Positions 1-12,124 of a DNA stretch of 60,710 bases are shown one piece after another (position 1 is the stretch's first letter; every line of letters begins with the position of its first letter). The notes beneath the pieces are model-generated. The model saw only the letters and a list, made by a program, of their open reading frames with translations, did not search any database and was not told the origin of the DNA. The stretch is from contig NZ_JAODBG010000134.1 in assembly GCF_025463825.1 (NCBI RefSeq), positions 1 through 60,710 of the forward strand, given 5' to 3'. Made by a program: the position numbers and the translations under genes. The DNA is from Cryobacterium sp. GTDB lineage: Bacteria; Actinomycetota; Actinomycetes; Actinomycetales; Microbacteriaceae.

Positions 1-80
1 CCTTCACCGCTAGAAACGGATCCAAACCACGAGGTTTTTGGCATTTGACATTGTGCACGCTGTTGAGTTCTCAAGGATCG
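1..80 (-). promoter_or_regulatory. rRNA operon leader with boxA-like antitermination region
   Basis: Read on the minus strand, this stretch carries TTGAGAACTCAACAGCGTGC (about 58-77), a motif of actinobacterial rRNA leaders and spacers, followed by an AT-richer run toward coordinate 1. I infer that a 16S rRNA gene on the minus strand begins just beyond the left edge. No mature 16S sequence is inside the window. The alternative, a 16S-23S spacer, is unlikely because tyrS lies directly upstream. Confidence 0.65.
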
Positions 81-296
81 GACGCACCCGACTTCAGGCC
101 ATTGTGACTGGCTTTCGCTCCGGGGCACTTCGATGTTGTTCTGTTTTTCGTGTCGTTACGAACTGCTCCAGATTGGAACGTTCAAACGCCATCAAGTCCA
201 GCAGGCTGAATAAATTCGCTGTCCGAACTTGGAGTTGGTCCCGCTTGAGGCCGGGAAGCTCTTCGGCTTTCCGCACCTGTGGGGTGACAAGAGATG

Positions 297-325
297 ACAT
301 TACGCGGGTTCCGAATGCCCCGCAA
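297..325 (-). promoter_or_regulatory. candidate rRNA operon promoter
   Basis: On the minus strand TTGCGG (320-325) and TAATGT (297-302) are separated by exactly 17 bases, pointing toward the rRNA leader. rRNA operons often have several tandem promoters. I did not find a second one of equal quality between here and the leader motif. The rest of 81-296 shows no gene. Moderate to low certainty because the -35 is imperfect. Confidence 0.35.
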
Positions 326-382
326 TCCCGGCAGCATCCCGGGCGTGTCGCAAATAGACATCCACCCGCAATGCGGCCGTAA

Positions 383-409
383 CCTGCCCGTCACATAGCC
401 CCGGGCAGG
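383..409 (-). terminator. hairpin downstream of tyrS
   Basis: The arms CCTGCCCG (383-390) and CGGGCAGG (402-409) form an 8-bp stem with an 11-base loop, 7 bases after the tyrS stop. There is no clear U tract, which is common in high-GC actinobacteria. It would separate tyrS transcription from the rRNA operon. Confidence 0.5.
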
Positions 410-415
410 CGGAAT

Positions 416-1717
416 CTACTCGACGAAGACGCCGGCCAGGGTCTTCTTGCCGCGTCGGAGCACGGCCACTCCCCCGGGTAGGACGGATCCCTCAACGGTG
501 GCCGCCTCATCGGTGACCTTCACATTGTTCAGATAGACGCCGCCCTGGCCGATCGCCCGGCGGGCTTCGCCCAGGCTCTTGGTCAGTCCGGTGTCCACGA
601 GCAACTGCATGACCTGCGCCTGCGGGGACGTCGTGGTGTTCGGCAGCGCCCGGAGCGCCGCTTCGAGGGTCTCCGGGTCGAGATCGGCCAGGTCGCCCTG
701 ACCGAACAGCGCCTGCGTCGCCTGGATGGCGGCATCCGTGGCCGAGACACCGTGCACCAGGCTCGTGACCTCGAAGGCCAGCGTGCGCTGCGCCTCGCGC
801 TTGAACGGTTCGGTGGCCACAAGTTCCTCGAGGGCGTCGATCTGGACGCGGCTGAGGAACGTGAAGATCTTGAGCCGGGCGATCACATCGGCGTCGTCGG
901 TGTTCAGCCAGAACTGGTACATCGCGTACGGGCTGGTCAGCGCCGGGTCCAGCCACACCGCGTTGCCTTCACTCTTGCCGAACTTGGTGCCGTCGGTGTT
1001 CGTGATCAGCGGGGTGCCGATCGCGTGCACGCTGGTGCCCTCCGCACGGTGGATGAGGTCGGTGCCGCTGGTGAGGTTGCCCCACTGGTCGCTGCCTCCC
1101 GTTTGCAGCACACAGCCATGGCTGCGGTACAGCTCGAGGAAATCCATCCCCTGCAGCACCTGGTAACTGAATTCGGTGTAGCTGATGCCGGCGTCCGAGT
1201 TGAGCCGGGCGCTCACGGCATCCTTTTTGAGCATCGTGCCGACCCGGTAGTACTTGCCGATGTCGCGCAGGAAGTCGATGGCCGACAGCGGCGCCGTCCA
1301 GTCGAGGTTGTTCACCATGGTGACGGCGTTGGTTCCCTCGGCGCTGAGGAACCGGGTCACCTGGGCCTGCAGGTAACCGACCCACTCGTTGACGACCTCG
1401 GGGGTGTTCAGGGTGCGCTCTGCCGTGGGGCGCGGGTCACCGATGAGTCCGGTGGAGCCGCCGACCAGGCCGAGCGGGCGGTGTCCGGCCAGCTGCAGGC
1501 GGCGCATCAGCAGCAGCTGGACCAGGTTGCCCAGGTGCAGGCTCGGGGCCGTCGGATCGAAGCCGCAGTAGTACGTGATCGGATCCCCGGCGAGCAGGAC
1601 CCGCAGCGCCGATTCGTCGGTGGAGACGTGAACCAGGCCGCGCCAGGAAATCTCCTCCCAGACGTCGGCAAAAGTGGGATCGTTGGCTTGCTGGGCAAGG
1701 ATGCTGGGGTCTGACAC
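416..1717 (-). CDS. tyrS: tyrosyl-tRNA synthetase
   Basis: Charges tRNA-Tyr with tyrosine in the cytoplasm. The 433-residue product has the normal bacterial TyrRS length. A class I HIGH-type signature HLGN is at residues 61-64, preceded by the tyrosine-pocket motif CGFDPTAPS. GGSDQWGN lies mid-protein and the KMSKS loop appears as KFGKS. The last ~70 residues form an S4 RNA-binding domain (LTKSLGEARR onward). The start is GTG at 1717, with a TAATCT box 6 bases upstream and no Shine-Dalgarno sequence, so a leaderless message is likely. It lies directly upstream of the presumed rRNA operon and divergent from the SatD gene. Confidence 0.97.
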   Translation of the reverse strand: MSDPSILAQQANDPTFADVWEEISWRGLVHVSTDESALRVLLAGDPITYYCGFDPTAPSLHLGNLVQLLLMRRLQLAGHRPLGLVGGSTGLIGDPRPTAERTLNTPEVVNEWVGYLQAQVTRFLSAEGTNAVTMVNNLDWTAPLSAIDFLRDIGKYYRVGTMLKKDAVSARLNSDAGISYTEFSYQVLQGMDFLELYRSHGCVLQTGGSDQWGNLTSGTDLIHRAEGTSVHAIGTPLITNTDGTKFGKSEGNAVWLDPALTSPYAMYQFWLNTDDADVIARLKIFTFLSRVQIDALEELVATEPFKREAQRTLAFEVTSLVHGVSATDAAIQATQALFGQGDLADLDPETLEAALRALPNTTTSPQAQVMQLLVDTGLTKSLGEARRAIGQGGVYLNNVKVTDEAATVEGSVLPGGVAVLRRGKKTLAGVFVE

Positions 1718-1723
1718 GCAGCC

Positions 1724-1729
1724 AGATTA
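1724..1729 (-). promoter_or_regulatory. -10 box of leaderless tyrS promoter
   Basis: TAATCT on the minus strand ends 6 bases before the tyrS GTG, so the first transcribed base would be at or next to the start codon. The same geometry recurs at many genes in this window. Confidence 0.55.
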
Positions 1730-1808
1730 CCAGCGCCGACCTCCCGGGCTTCGGAGGCGCGCTTCCAACCCGACTACAGTCAAGGCCGCAGGCTGAATCC
1801 GACTGGAT

Positions 1809-1828
1809 TAATCTTTGATCCTTGATTA
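1809..1828. promoter_or_regulatory. dyad in front of the SatD gene, possible operator
   Basis: TAATC and GATTA are inverted around a central GATC in an AT-rich patch just upstream of the SatD start. AT-rich dyads of this kind are unusual in this GC-rich sequence. Because SatD-family proteins carry a helix-turn-helix, autoregulation is a reasonable inference, but no such site is established. Confidence 0.3.
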
Positions 1829-1856
1829 GGCTGCATTCAGGATGGAGGCTTAACCA

Positions 1857-2519
1857 ATGTTTGTGATTACCGCCGATCAAATCGACAGCCGCCACGATCG
1901 CGACCGCGCCAGCGACATGATCGCCCAGCTGGTGCACCGCCACCCGGCAGCCTTCGCGCTGCCGCCCGACCAGACGTCCGGTGATGAGATTCAACTGCTC
2001 GTCCCCGCCGCCGGAGACGCCTTCGCCACACTGCTCGACCTGCACCGGGCCGAGTTCTGGAGCATCGGGATCGGCGTCGGCTCCATCCGCACTCCCCTGC
2101 CCCAGTCCACCCGGCAGGCCACCGGGGATGCCTTCATCGCGGCCCGGGAGGCGGTCACCCGCGCCAAACGGGCCGAGGCAAGGTTCGCCTTGAACGTACC
2201 GGCGGCCGGTCCCGGCGCAAACCGGTCCGCGGCGGACTCCCCCGAACCGCCGACGGGCGCTGATGTGGAAGCGCTCGTGACCATGCTGCTCCTGCTTCGC
2301 CAGCGGCGCACCCCGGAAGGCTGGCAAGCCGTGGACCTGCTCGACGACGGGCTCGCGCAAACCGCCATCGCCCGCACCCTCGGCATCTCCACCGCCGCGG
2401 TCAGCCAGCGCGTGAAGAGCGCGCAGTGGAGGGTCGAACGCGCCGCGCATCCGGCACTGGTTAGGCTGCTACACAACCTCGACCGCGACACCAGCGAAAC
2501 GGATGACTCCCGCAGATGA
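1857..2519 (+). CDS. SatD family protein with C-terminal helix-turn-helix
   Basis: A 220-residue protein whose N-terminus (MFVITADQIDSR) and layout match the SatD family, named after the streptococcal sat (secretion and acid tolerance) locus. Residues ~1-110 form the SatD core. A Pro/Ala-rich linker follows around 115-135. Residues ~155-200 contain a clear helix-turn-helix (QTAIARTLGISTAAVSQRVK). The start is ATG with GGAGG 8 bases upstream. Its stop overlaps the next ATG (ATGA), so the two genes are translationally coupled. The biochemical role of SatD is not settled; DNA binding is inferred from the HTH. Confidence 0.75.
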   Translation: MFVITADQIDSRHDRDRASDMIAQLVHRHPAAFALPPDQTSGDEIQLLVPAAGDAFATLLDLHRAEFWSIGIGVGSIRTPLPQSTRQATGDAFIAAREAVTRAKRAEARFALNVPAAGPGANRSAADSPEPPTGADVEALVTMLLLLRQRRTPEGWQAVDLLDDGLAQTAIARTLGISTAAVSQRVKSAQWRVERAAHPALVRLLHNLDRDTSETDDSRR

Positions 2520-3154
2520 ATAGCCTTGATTCCCTCTCCGTCGTGTTCTACCTGTACTGGGTGGCCCTGCTCCTGGTCACGCTGGCATCGCTGATCCTCG
2601 CGGTCCTCGCGTTCCGGCTCGGCAAGCAGCCGTTCGTGATCGCCTCCGCCGGGGCGCTGGGCGCGGCGCTCCTGCTGGCCGCCGTGCCGGTCGTCGAGGC
2701 TCCGGTCGCTTTCACCGTCGTCATGACGCTGGCCGGACTGGCCCTCGCGGTGATCGGCGGCGGACCCGCGGCCGTGCTGGCGCTGCACCTGGCGACGCAG
2801 GACTCGGTGGCCCCGGGCAGTCACGGCGGCATCCTGGTGGGTACGGAAACGACGCCCGGCGGTGTCGCGGAGGCCGGCGGCACGGATGCTGCCGCCGGGA
2901 CGGCACAGGCTGCTGCCGTGCACGAAGTCCTGCGTGGCGGGCTCACGATCGGCGTCCTGGAACGCCTGGCCGTGGCCGGCGCGATCCTGGCCGGCTTCCC
3001 GGAAGCCCTCGCCGTGGTCGTGGCCATCAAGGGTGTCGGCCGGTTCACCGAGCTCGCTTCCTCCGAGGCTCGGGAACGGTTCATCATCGGCACCTTCGCC
3101 AGCCTCATCTGGGCGTGCGCCTGCGTCATCCTGGTCAACCTCGCCCAGTCCTGA
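2516..3154 (+). CDS. membrane protein coupled to SatD
   Basis: A 212-residue integral membrane protein. Hydrophobic segments lie at about residues 13-35, 40-60, 68-90, 155-175 and 190-210. A Gly/Ala-rich loop of ~50 residues separates the third and fourth. It overlaps the SatD gene by 4 bases, so the two are one operon. In other actinobacteria SatD is often followed by a small membrane protein. I do not recognise a more specific family. Acting together with SatD is inference from the overlap only. Confidence 0.7.
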   Translation: MNSLDSLSVVFYLYWVALLLVTLASLILAVLAFRLGKQPFVIASAGALGAALLLAAVPVVEAPVAFTVVMTLAGLALAVIGGGPAAVLALHLATQDSVAPGSHGGILVGTETTPGGVAEAGGTDAAAGTAQAAAVHEVLRGGLTIGVLERLAVAGAILAGFPEALAVVVAIKGVGRFTELASSEARERFIIGTFASLIWACACVILVNLAQS

Positions 3155-3210
3155 CCCTCGCCCAGTCTCTTCGGCGTCGTTTTGACCGGCGATGACCTGA
3201 CCAGCGTTGC

Positions 3211-3801
3211 TCAGCCGGCGCGGGGATGCCGACGGTAGACCGAGACCGTGCGATCCCCCGGGATCCAGAACCGCCACGGGAATTCGACACCGCCACCGAG
3301 GCCGCCCACACCGGTGCGGGGGCCCGTCAGGGCGGGAACCGGTTCCGTCGGCAGGGTCAACTCGAAGGGGTCGACCGTGAGGTCGGCGCCGTCCTGGTGC
3401 AAGCCGATGCCCAGGGCGCGCGTGAGCCGCGCCGGGCCGCGCGCCAGGTCCCGCTCTGGTATCGATGCGCCCCGCCGGGCGCGTGCCTCGGAGTGGCCAG
3501 CGACGATCTCTCCCCCACGCAACAACACGGCGGATGCCTCGCCCTCCGGGGAACAGACGATGTAGGCGCAGACGTGCATGCCGTAACTGAAGTACGCGTA
3601 GAGGTGCCCGGGCGGCCCGAACATGATGGCGTTGCGGGGTGTCCTCCGGCGGAAGGCGTGCGAGCCCGGGTCGTCGCCGGCCTGGTAGGCCTCCACCTCG
3701 CTGATCCGCAACACGGTGTCACCGTGGCGGAGCAGGGCGCCCAGCAGTAGCGGGGCGACGTCGACCGCGTCCTGGGAGGACAGGTCACGGTCGACGGTCA
3801 T
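3211..3801 (-). CDS. 3-methyladenine DNA glycosylase (MPG/AAG family)
   Basis: Excises alkylated purines to start base-excision repair. The 196-residue length fits the bacterial AAG family. Motifs visible are the substrate-pocket region [15 protein letters not shown] ([18 protein letters not shown]), with the catalytic Glu in EAY, then a YFSYGMH segment and the [15 protein letters not shown] segment. The start is ATG at 3801; the open frame runs further upstream into argH but homology begins only at MTVDRDLSS. It sits 25 bases after argH and probably reads through from the arg operon. Confidence 0.9.
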   Translation of the reverse strand: MTVDRDLSSQDAVDVAPLLLGALLRHGDTVLRISEVEAYQAGDDPGSHAFRRRTPRNAIMFGPPGHLYAYFSYGMHVCAYIVCSPEGEASAVLLRGGEIVAGHSEARARRGASIPERDLARGPARLTRALGIGLHQDGADLTVDPFELTLPTEPVPALTGPRTGVGGLGGGVEFPWRFWIPGDRTVSVYRRHPRAG

Positions 3802-3826
3802 CCGCGGGTACTTCGTCGAACGGTTC

Positions 3827-6470
<2,644 letters not shown>

Positions 6471-6490
6471 GGTTCTCCTTCATGATGCCA

Positions 6491-6496
6491 ATTTTA
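6491..6496 (-). promoter_or_regulatory. possible internal -10 box before argG
   Basis: TAAAAT on the minus strand, a 5-of-6 match to TATAAT, lies in a short AT-rich island between argF and argG. No convincing -35 is at 16-18 bases. A separate argGH transcript is possible. I see no clear ARG-box pair here. Confidence 0.3.
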
Positions 6497-6529
6497 CAGT
6501 TCACGTTTAGGGCGCGTGCGAAGCGGCAG

Positions 6530-7468
6530 TCAGCCCGCGTTACGCGCGAACAGCCAGACGAGCAGCGCCTTCTGGGCGTGCAGCCGGTTCTCGGCCTCGT
6601 CCCAGATGATGCTCTGCGGGCCGTCGATGACGTCGGCGGTGACTTCGTAGCCGCGGTCGGCCGGCAGGCAGTGCATGAAGTGGGCATCCGGCTTCGCCAG
6701 GCCCATCAGGTCGGCATCGACACGGTAGCCGCCGAGGGAGCCCAGTCGGGTCGCCTTCTCTTCTTCCTTGCCCATCGACACCCAGGTGTCGGTGATGACG
6801 ACGTCGACGCCGGCGACGGCGGCGGCCGGGTCGGTGAACAGGGCGACGGACCCGCCGGTCTTCGCGGCGATCGCCTCGGCATCCGCGACGACCTGCGGGT
6901 CGGGGGTGTACCCGGCCGGGGAGGCGATGCGTACGTGCATGCCCGCGGTGGCGCCGGCGAGCAGGTAGGACTGCGCCATGTTGCAGGCGCCGTCGCCGAG
7001 GAAGGTCAGGGTCTGGCCGGCCAGGTCGCCCCGGTGCTCACGGATGGTGAGCAGGTCGGCGAGCAGCTGGCACGGGTGGAATTCGTCGGAGAGAGCGTTG
7101 ACGACGGGCACCGTGGTGTTCAGCGCCATCTCTTCGAGTCCGGCCTGGCCGTAGGTGCGCCACACGATCGCGGCCACCTGGCGTTCGAGCACCCGAGCGG
7201 TGTCGGCGGCGGTTTCCTTGCCGCCCAGCTGGCTGTTCGCGGTGCTGATGATCAGCGGGATGCCGCCGAGGTCGGCGATGCCGACGGCGAACGAGACCCG
7301 GGTGCGGGTGGAGGACTTGTCGAAGATCACGGCGACGGTTTTCGGTCCTGCCAGGGGCTGGACCGCGAATCGGTCTCGCTTCAGTTCCAGGGCCAGATCG
7401 AGGATCTCGGCCTGTTCGGCCGGTGAGATGTCGTCGTCGCGCAGGAAATGGCGGGTCACGGGGGTCAC
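6530..7468 (-). CDS. argF: ornithine carbamoyltransferase
   Basis: Makes citrulline from ornithine and carbamoyl phosphate. The 312 residues are the family norm. The carbamoyl-phosphate site SSTRTR lies near residue 52. HPCQ follows mid-protein, then the ornithine site DTWVSMG and the C-terminal HCLP. It is followed after 59 bases by argG. The 71-base gap to argD has no gene. Confidence 0.97.
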   Translation of the reverse strand: MTPVTRHFLRDDDISPAEQAEILDLALELKRDRFAVQPLAGPKTVAVIFDKSSTRTRVSFAVGIADLGGIPLIISTANSQLGGKETAADTARVLERQVAAIVWRTYGQAGLEEMALNTTVPVVNALSDEFHPCQLLADLLTIREHRGDLAGQTLTFLGDGACNMAQSYLLAGATAGMHVRIASPAGYTPDPQVVADAEAIAAKTGGSVALFTDPAAAVAGVDVVITDTWVSMGKEEEKATRLGSLGGYRVDADLMGLAKPDAHFMHCLPADRGYEVTADVIDGPQSIIWDEAENRLHAQKALLVWLFARNAG

Positions 7469-7539
7469 TTTCGATGAAAACTTCGTGTGTTAAGCAGGAT
7501 TCCTCCACCTTATCTGCTGGCACCTTCCCTTCCGGTTCC

Positions 7540-8745
7540 TCAGTGGAAGGCGGGGACGAGGCCCGAACTGGTCACGGTCGCCAGGGCGGCCCGGAAACGC
7601 TCGTCGAAATCGGCCAGCTCGGCGTCGCCGACGATCAGCGGCGGCGCCAACCGGATGCTGGATTCGTTTGCGGCGTTCACGATCAGCCCAGCCTCGAGGG
7701 CGGCGGCGGCGAGCTTGAGTGCCACCGGCTCAGTCAAGCCGATCCCGAGCAGCAGCCCGCGACCGCGGACTTCGCTGATCAGGGGGGAATCCATGCGGGT
7801 GATGAGGTCGCGGATCTCCGCGCCACGGCGGGCAGCGTTGCCGACGAGGTCATCGCGCTCAATGACGCCGAGCACGGCATTGGAGGTGGCGGTCACGAAC
7901 GGGTTGCCGCCGAAGGTGGAGCCGTGCTGGCCCCGGGTGAACAGTGCGGAGGTGGCCCCAAAAGTCACCAGCGCGCCGATCGGCACGCCGCCGCCGATGC
8001 CTTTGGCGACGGTGACGGCATCCGGCACGATGTCGGCATGCTGGAAAGCGAACCAGGCCCCGGTGCGGCCCGCTCCGGTCTGCACCTCGTCGATGATCAG
8101 CAGCACACCGTGCTGGGTGCAGAGTTCGCGGGCGCGACGCAGGAAGCCTTCCGGCAGGTCGATGACGCCGGCCTCGCCCTTGACGGGTTCCAGGAACAGG
8201 GCCGACACGGTGTCGTCGAGTTCTCGCTCGAGCGCCTCGATGGTGCTGTCGATGTGCCGCACACCGCCGGGAACGGGTTCGAAGGGAGCCCGCATCAGGG
8301 GCTTACCGGTGAGCGCGAGCGCGCCCATGGTGCGGCCGTGGAAGGAGTCGTGCAGCGCCAGGATTCGGCCGCGGCGGCCGCCGGCGATGTTGAGGCGGGC
8401 GAGTTTGAACGCCGCCTCATTGGCCTCGGCGCCGGAGTTGCAGAAGTACACCCGGCCGGCGTCGCCGGCGCCGGTGAGGCGTTTGAGACGCTCGGCCAGT
8501 TCGATCTGCGACGGCGAGGCGAAGTAGTTGGAGATGTGCGCGAGAGTGCCGATTTGGTGCTGGGCTGCGGCGACCATTTCGGGGTGGGCGTGGCCGAGTG
8601 AATTGACGGCGATGCCGGCGAGGAAGTCGAGGTATTTGGTGCCGTTCTCGTCCCAGACATAGCAGCCCTCCCCCCGCACGAGCACGGCCAGCGGGGGCGC
8701 GAGGGTCTTCATCATTGCCGTGTCGTAACGTTCGTGCCAGGTCAT
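7540..8745 (-). CDS. argD: acetylornithine aminotransferase
   Basis: PLP enzyme converting N-acetylglutamate semialdehyde to N-acetylornithine. The 401 residues are of class III aminotransferase type. The PLP lysine is in [14 protein letters not shown], the cofactor-binding [12 protein letters not shown] segment comes earlier, and [13 protein letters not shown] carries the Asp that contacts the pyridine nitrogen. Start ATG overlaps the argB stop by 4 bases (ATGA). Confidence 0.96.
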   Translation of the reverse strand: MTWHERYDTAMMKTLAPPLAVLVRGEGCYVWDENGTKYLDFLAGIAVNSLGHAHPEMVAAAQHQIGTLAHISNYFASPSQIELAERLKRLTGAGDAGRVYFCNSGAEANEAAFKLARLNIAGGRRGRILALHDSFHGRTMGALALTGKPLMRAPFEPVPGGVRHIDSTIEALERELDDTVSALFLEPVKGEAGVIDLPEGFLRRARELCTQHGVLLIIDEVQTGAGRTGAWFAFQHADIVPDAVTVAKGIGGGVPIGALVTFGATSALFTRGQHGSTFGGNPFVTATSNAVLGVIERDDLVGNAARRGAEIRDLITRMDSPLISEVRGRGLLLGIGLTEPVALKLAAAALEAGLIVNAANESSIRLAPPLIVGDAELADFDERFRAALATVTSSGLVPAFH

Positions 8746-9686
8746 GCGGGAACCACCTCTGTACCAATGCCGCTTCCGGTGAATATTTCGACGAGGATCG
8801 AGTGCGGCACTCGCCCGTCAATGATCGCCGCTTTCGCGACACCCCCCTCGACGGCATCCAGGCAGGCTGTCATCTTGGGGATCATGCCCGATTCCAGATC
8901 GGGAAGCAGGGTGTGCAGCGCGTCCACGTCGATGACGGAGACGAGCGAGTCGCGGTTGGGCCAGTCGCTGTAGAGCCCGGCCACGTCGGTGAGGATCACG
9001 AGTTTGGCCGCGTTCAGGGCCACGGCCAGGGCGGCGGCGGCGGCATCCGCGTTGACGTTGAGCGATTGGCCCGGCACATCGACGTCCGGCGCGATCGAGG
9101 AGATCACCGGGATGCGACCGGCGTTCAGCTGCGCGTGCACGGCCTCGGGGTCGACGCCGATGACGTCGCCGACCAGGCCGAGGTCGACTTCTTCGCCGTC
9201 GATGACGACTCCGCGGCGTCGGCCGGTGAACAGTCCGGCGTCTTCGCCGCTGAGCCCGGCGGCAAGCGGGCCGTGCGCGTTGATGTGGCTGACCAGGTCG
9301 CGGTTGATCTGTCCGGTGAGCACCATCCGCACCACGTCCATGGCCTCGGGGGTGGTCACCCGGTAGCCGCCACGGAATTCGCTCTCGATGCCGAGGCGGG
9401 CGAGCATCGCGGAGATCTGCGGGCCTCCGCCGTGCACGACGACGGGCCGGATGCCGGCATAACGCAGGTAGACCATGTCTTCGGCGAACGCGCGCTGTAG
9501 TTCTTCACTGACCATGGCATTGCCGCCGAACTTGACGACGATGATCTGGTCGTGGAACTTCTTGAGCCAGGGCAGCGCCTCGATGAGGGTGGCGGCCTTG
9601 ATGGTCGCTTCGGCGGGGGTGTTGTCGACGTCGTCGAGCGTGGGAACCGGCGGCACGCCGGCGGGGGCGGGGGTGGCGGCGGTCAT
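8742..9686 (-). CDS. argB: acetylglutamate kinase
   Basis: Phosphorylates N-acetylglutamate, usually the arginine-inhibited step. The 314-residue product belongs to the amino-acid kinase family: VVKFGGNAM near the N-terminus, the substrate segment VVHGGGPQI, and [13 protein letters not shown] chose ATG at 9686 because it overlaps the argJ stop by one base (TGATG). The longer open frame runs into argJ and is out of frame with it. Confidence 0.96.
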   Translation of the reverse strand: MTAATPAPAGVPPVPTLDDVDNTPAEATIKAATLIEALPWLKKFHDQIIVVKFGGNAMVSEELQRAFAEDMVYLRYAGIRPVVVHGGGPQISAMLARLGIESEFRGGYRVTTPEAMDVVRMVLTGQINRDLVSHINAHGPLAAGLSGEDAGLFTGRRRGVVIDGEEVDLGLVGDVIGVDPEAVHAQLNAGRIPVISSIAPDVDVPGQSLNVNADAAAAALAVALNAAKLVILTDVAGLYSDWPNRDSLVSVIDVDALHTLLPDLESGMIPKMTACLDAVEGGVAKAAIIDGRVPHSILVEIFTGSGIGTEVVPA

Positions 9687-10867
9687 CAGCTGGAGTACGC
9701 GCTGTTCTCTTCGACGTAGTCGTGGGTGAGGTCGTTGGTCCAGATCGTGGCACCGGCAGTGCCGGCGTGCAGGTCGATGACCACGGTGACTTCCCGGGGG
9801 GTCAGGTCCACGAGCTCGCGCGGCTGGTCCGGTTCGCCCGCCGTGCACACCTGGATGCCGTTGATCGCCACGTCGATGCCGTACGGGTCGAAGGCAGCGT
9901 CGGCCTCGGGGATGGTGCCCACCGCGGCGAGGACCCGGCCCCAGTTGGGGTCGTTGCCGTAGATCGCGGCCTTGAACAGGTTGCTCCGCGACACGGCGCG
10001 GGCCACGGTGACGGCTTCGGATTCGGCGTGGGCGTTGACCACCGAGATCGCCACGTCATGCGAGGCGCCCTCGGCGTCGCCCTGCAACTGCAGGGTGAGG
10101 TCGCGGCACAGGTCGGTGAGCGCGGCTGCGAACTCGGCGGGGTTGGCCTCGACGCCGCTGGCGCCGGACGCGAGCAGGCTGACGGTGTCATTGGTCGACA
10201 TGCAGCCGTCGGAGTCGAGCCGGTCGAAGGTGACCCGGGTGGCTTCCCGCAGCGCGGTATCCAGCTGGACGGAGGACAGGACCGCGTCGGTGGTGATGAC
10301 GACGAGCATCGTGGCCAGGCCGGGTGCAAGCATGCCGGCGCCCTTGGCCATGCCGCCGATCGACCAGCCGGCCGGTGACACCTGGGTGGCCTGCTTGGGG
10401 CGGGTGTCGGTGGTCATGATCGCCTGCGCGGCGGCGAGGCCGGCCTCGGCGGATGACGCATCCGCGCCCTTGAGCGCCAGACCGGCGTCGAAGACCCCCG
10501 CGGTGAGCTTGCCGAGGTCGAGCTGCTCGCCGATGAGGCCGGTGGAGCAGACGAGCACGTCGCCGGAGGACACCTGCAGCTGCTCCGCGACGGCCTCGGC
10601 GGTGGCGTGGGTGGTCTGGAAGCCGATGCTGCCGGTGTAGCAGTTGGCGCCGCCGGAGTTCAGCACGATCGCGCTGACCTGACCGTCGCTCATGACCTGC
10701 TGGCTCCACAGGATCGGGTTGGCCTTGCAGCGGTTGCTGGTGAAGACGGTGGCGGCGTTGGCGAGCGGGCCCAGGTTGGCAACGATGGCCAGGTCAAGGC
10801 CACCGGACTTCTTGAGACCGGCGGTGACGCCGGCGGCGGCGAATCCGGCGGGGGCGGTGACGCTCAC
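9686..10867 (-). CDS. argJ: glutamate N-acetyltransferase / ornithine acetyltransferase
   Basis: Transfers acetyl from N-acetylornithine to glutamate, making the acetyl cycle economical. Some homologues also use acetyl-CoA. The 393-residue precursor self-cleaves at a Thr. The conserved region [20 protein letters not shown] spans the cleavage Ala-Thr pair. The start is GTG at 10867, overlapping the argC TGA as GTGA. With argJ present, no argE deacetylase is needed. Confidence 0.96.
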   Translation of the reverse strand: MSVTAPAGFAAAGVTAGLKKSGGLDLAIVANLGPLANAATVFTSNRCKANPILWSQQVMSDGQVSAIVLNSGGANCYTGSIGFQTTHATAEAVAEQLQVSSGDVLVCSTGLIGEQLDLGKLTAGVFDAGLALKGADASSAEAGLAAAQAIMTTDTRPKQATQVSPAGWSIGGMAKGAGMLAPGLATMLVVITTDAVLSSVQLDTALREATRVTFDRLDSDGCMSTNDTVSLLASGASGVEANPAEFAAALTDLCRDLTLQLQGDAEGASHDVAISVVNAHAESEAVTVARAVSRSNLFKAAIYGNDPNWGRVLAAVGTIPEADAAFDPYGIDVAINGIQVCTAGEPDQPRELVDLTPREVTVVIDLHAGTAGATIWTNDLTHDYVEENSAYSS

Positions 10868-11907
10868 GGGGCAACTCCATTCGTGCTGAGGCCGCTGGTT
10901 TCGGGCAGCCCCAGGGCAATGTTGGCGGATTGGATGGCAGCGCCGGCGGTGCCCTTGGCCAGGTTGTCGACGGCCGTGACCGTGATCACCCGACCGGCGG
11001 CCTCGTCGATGGCGAGGCCGATGAGTGCGGTGTTGGCGCCGAGCACGTCGGCGGTGCGCGGGAACTGGCCGGTGGGCAGCACGTGCACAAACGGTTCGTC
11101 GGCGTATGCCGCGGCCCAGGCCTCGCGCACGGAGGCCGCGCTGGTGCCCGGCACCAGCCGGGCGGTGGCGGTGGCGAGGATGCCGCGGGACATGGGCACG
11201 ATCACGGGGGTGAACGACACCGTCGGCGCGGTCGCGCCGGCCCAGCGCAGGCTCTGCTGGATCTCGGGAATGTGCCGGTGGGTGCCGCCGACGGCATACG
11301 GGTTGGCGCTGCCGAGCACCTCGGCGGCGAGGTTGGGCACCTTGAGGCTCTTGCCGGCACCGGACGGGCCCACGGCGAGCACGGCGACGATGTCGGCGGC
11401 TTCGATGACGCCGGCCAGGATGCCCGGGGCCAGGGCGAGCGCGACGGTGCTGGCGTTGCAGCCGGGCGCGGCGATGCGACGCACGCCGACCAGCCGGTCG
11501 CGCTGCTTTCCGCCGGCGACGGGAAGCTCGGGAACGCCGTAGGCCCAGGCGCCGAAGTAGTCGCCGCCGTAGAACGCGGCCCAGTCGGCTTCGCTCTCGA
11601 GGCGGTGGTCCGCGCCGCAGTCCACCACGAGGGTGTCGTCGGGTAGCTGTGCGGTCAGGGCACCGGAAGCGCCGTGCGGCAGGGCGAGGAAGACCACGTC
11701 GTGGCCGGCCAGGGTGGCGGCATCCGTGTTGCCCAGCACCAGGTGGGCGAGGGAGCGCAGGTGCGGTTGCACGTCGACCAGGCGCTGACCGGCGTTGCTG
11801 TGCGCGGTGACCGTGCGCACCTCGAAATCGGGGTGAGCGGCCAGCAGACGCAGCAGCTCACCGCCCGCATACCCACTCGCGCCTGCAACGGCTACCGAAA
11901 AGACCAT
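10864..11907 (-). CDS. argC: N-acetyl-gamma-glutamyl-phosphate reductase
   Basis: NADPH-dependent reduction of N-acetylglutamyl phosphate. The 347 residues begin with the Rossmann motif [15 protein letters not shown], and the catalytic Cys is in APGCNAST. It is the first gene of argCJBDFGH. TAAGTT lies 6 bases before the ATG and there is no Shine-Dalgarno, so the operon message is probably leaderless. A strong dyad further upstream (12024-12053) insulates it from pheT. Confidence 0.96.
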   Translation of the reverse strand: MVFSVAVAGASGYAGGELLRLLAAHPDFEVRTVTAHSNAGQRLVDVQPHLRSLAHLVLGNTDAATLAGHDVVFLALPHGASGALTAQLPDDTLVVDCGADHRLESEADWAAFYGGDYFGAWAYGVPELPVAGGKQRDRLVGVRRIAAPGCNASTVALALAPGILAGVIEAADIVAVLAVGPSGAGKSLKVPNLAAEVLGSANPYAVGGTHRHIPEIQQSLRWAGATAPTVSFTPVIVPMSRGILATATARLVPGTSAASVREAWAAAYADEPFVHVLPTGQFPRTADVLGANTALIGLAIDEAAGRVITVTAVDNLAKGTAGAAIQSANIALGLPETSGLSTNGVAP

Positions 11908-11913
11908 GGATCA

Positions 11914-11919
11914 AACTTA
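11914..11919 (-). promoter_or_regulatory. -10 box of leaderless argC promoter
   Basis: TAAGTT on the minus strand is 6 bases from the argC ATG. It is the best candidate for the start of the whole arginine operon. I see no obvious ArgR box around it. Confidence 0.5.
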
Positions 11920-12023
11920 CTCGGGTGCCGGCACAGCCCTGCAATCGCGCCGGGCCGGCTGGCGCCACGCGGCTCGCGTTGGTCCTCGCGGCATGCGGTA
12001 GTCCCGGCGGCAGGTGTCAGTCC

Positions 12024-12053
12024 CGGCGGCACGTGTTACAACACGTGCCGCCG
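12024..12053. terminator. perfect 14-bp dyad between pheT and argC
   Basis: Arms CGGCGGCACGTGTT (12024-12037) and AACACGTGCCGCCG (12040-12053) are perfect complements with a 2-base centre. A 19-base tandem repeat (12001-12019 and 12020-12038, 17 of 19 identical) overlaps the left arm. It lies 71 bases after the pheT stop and upstream of argC. Termination of pheST is the simplest role, but so symmetrical a site could also bind a dimeric regulator of argC. Confidence 0.5.
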
Positions 12054-12124
12054 CACTCATGACGTGCCGCGACCTCGCCCTGCCTGTCAACCTGATTCGG
12101 GACTCGGGCCAGGGCAGGAAGCAG

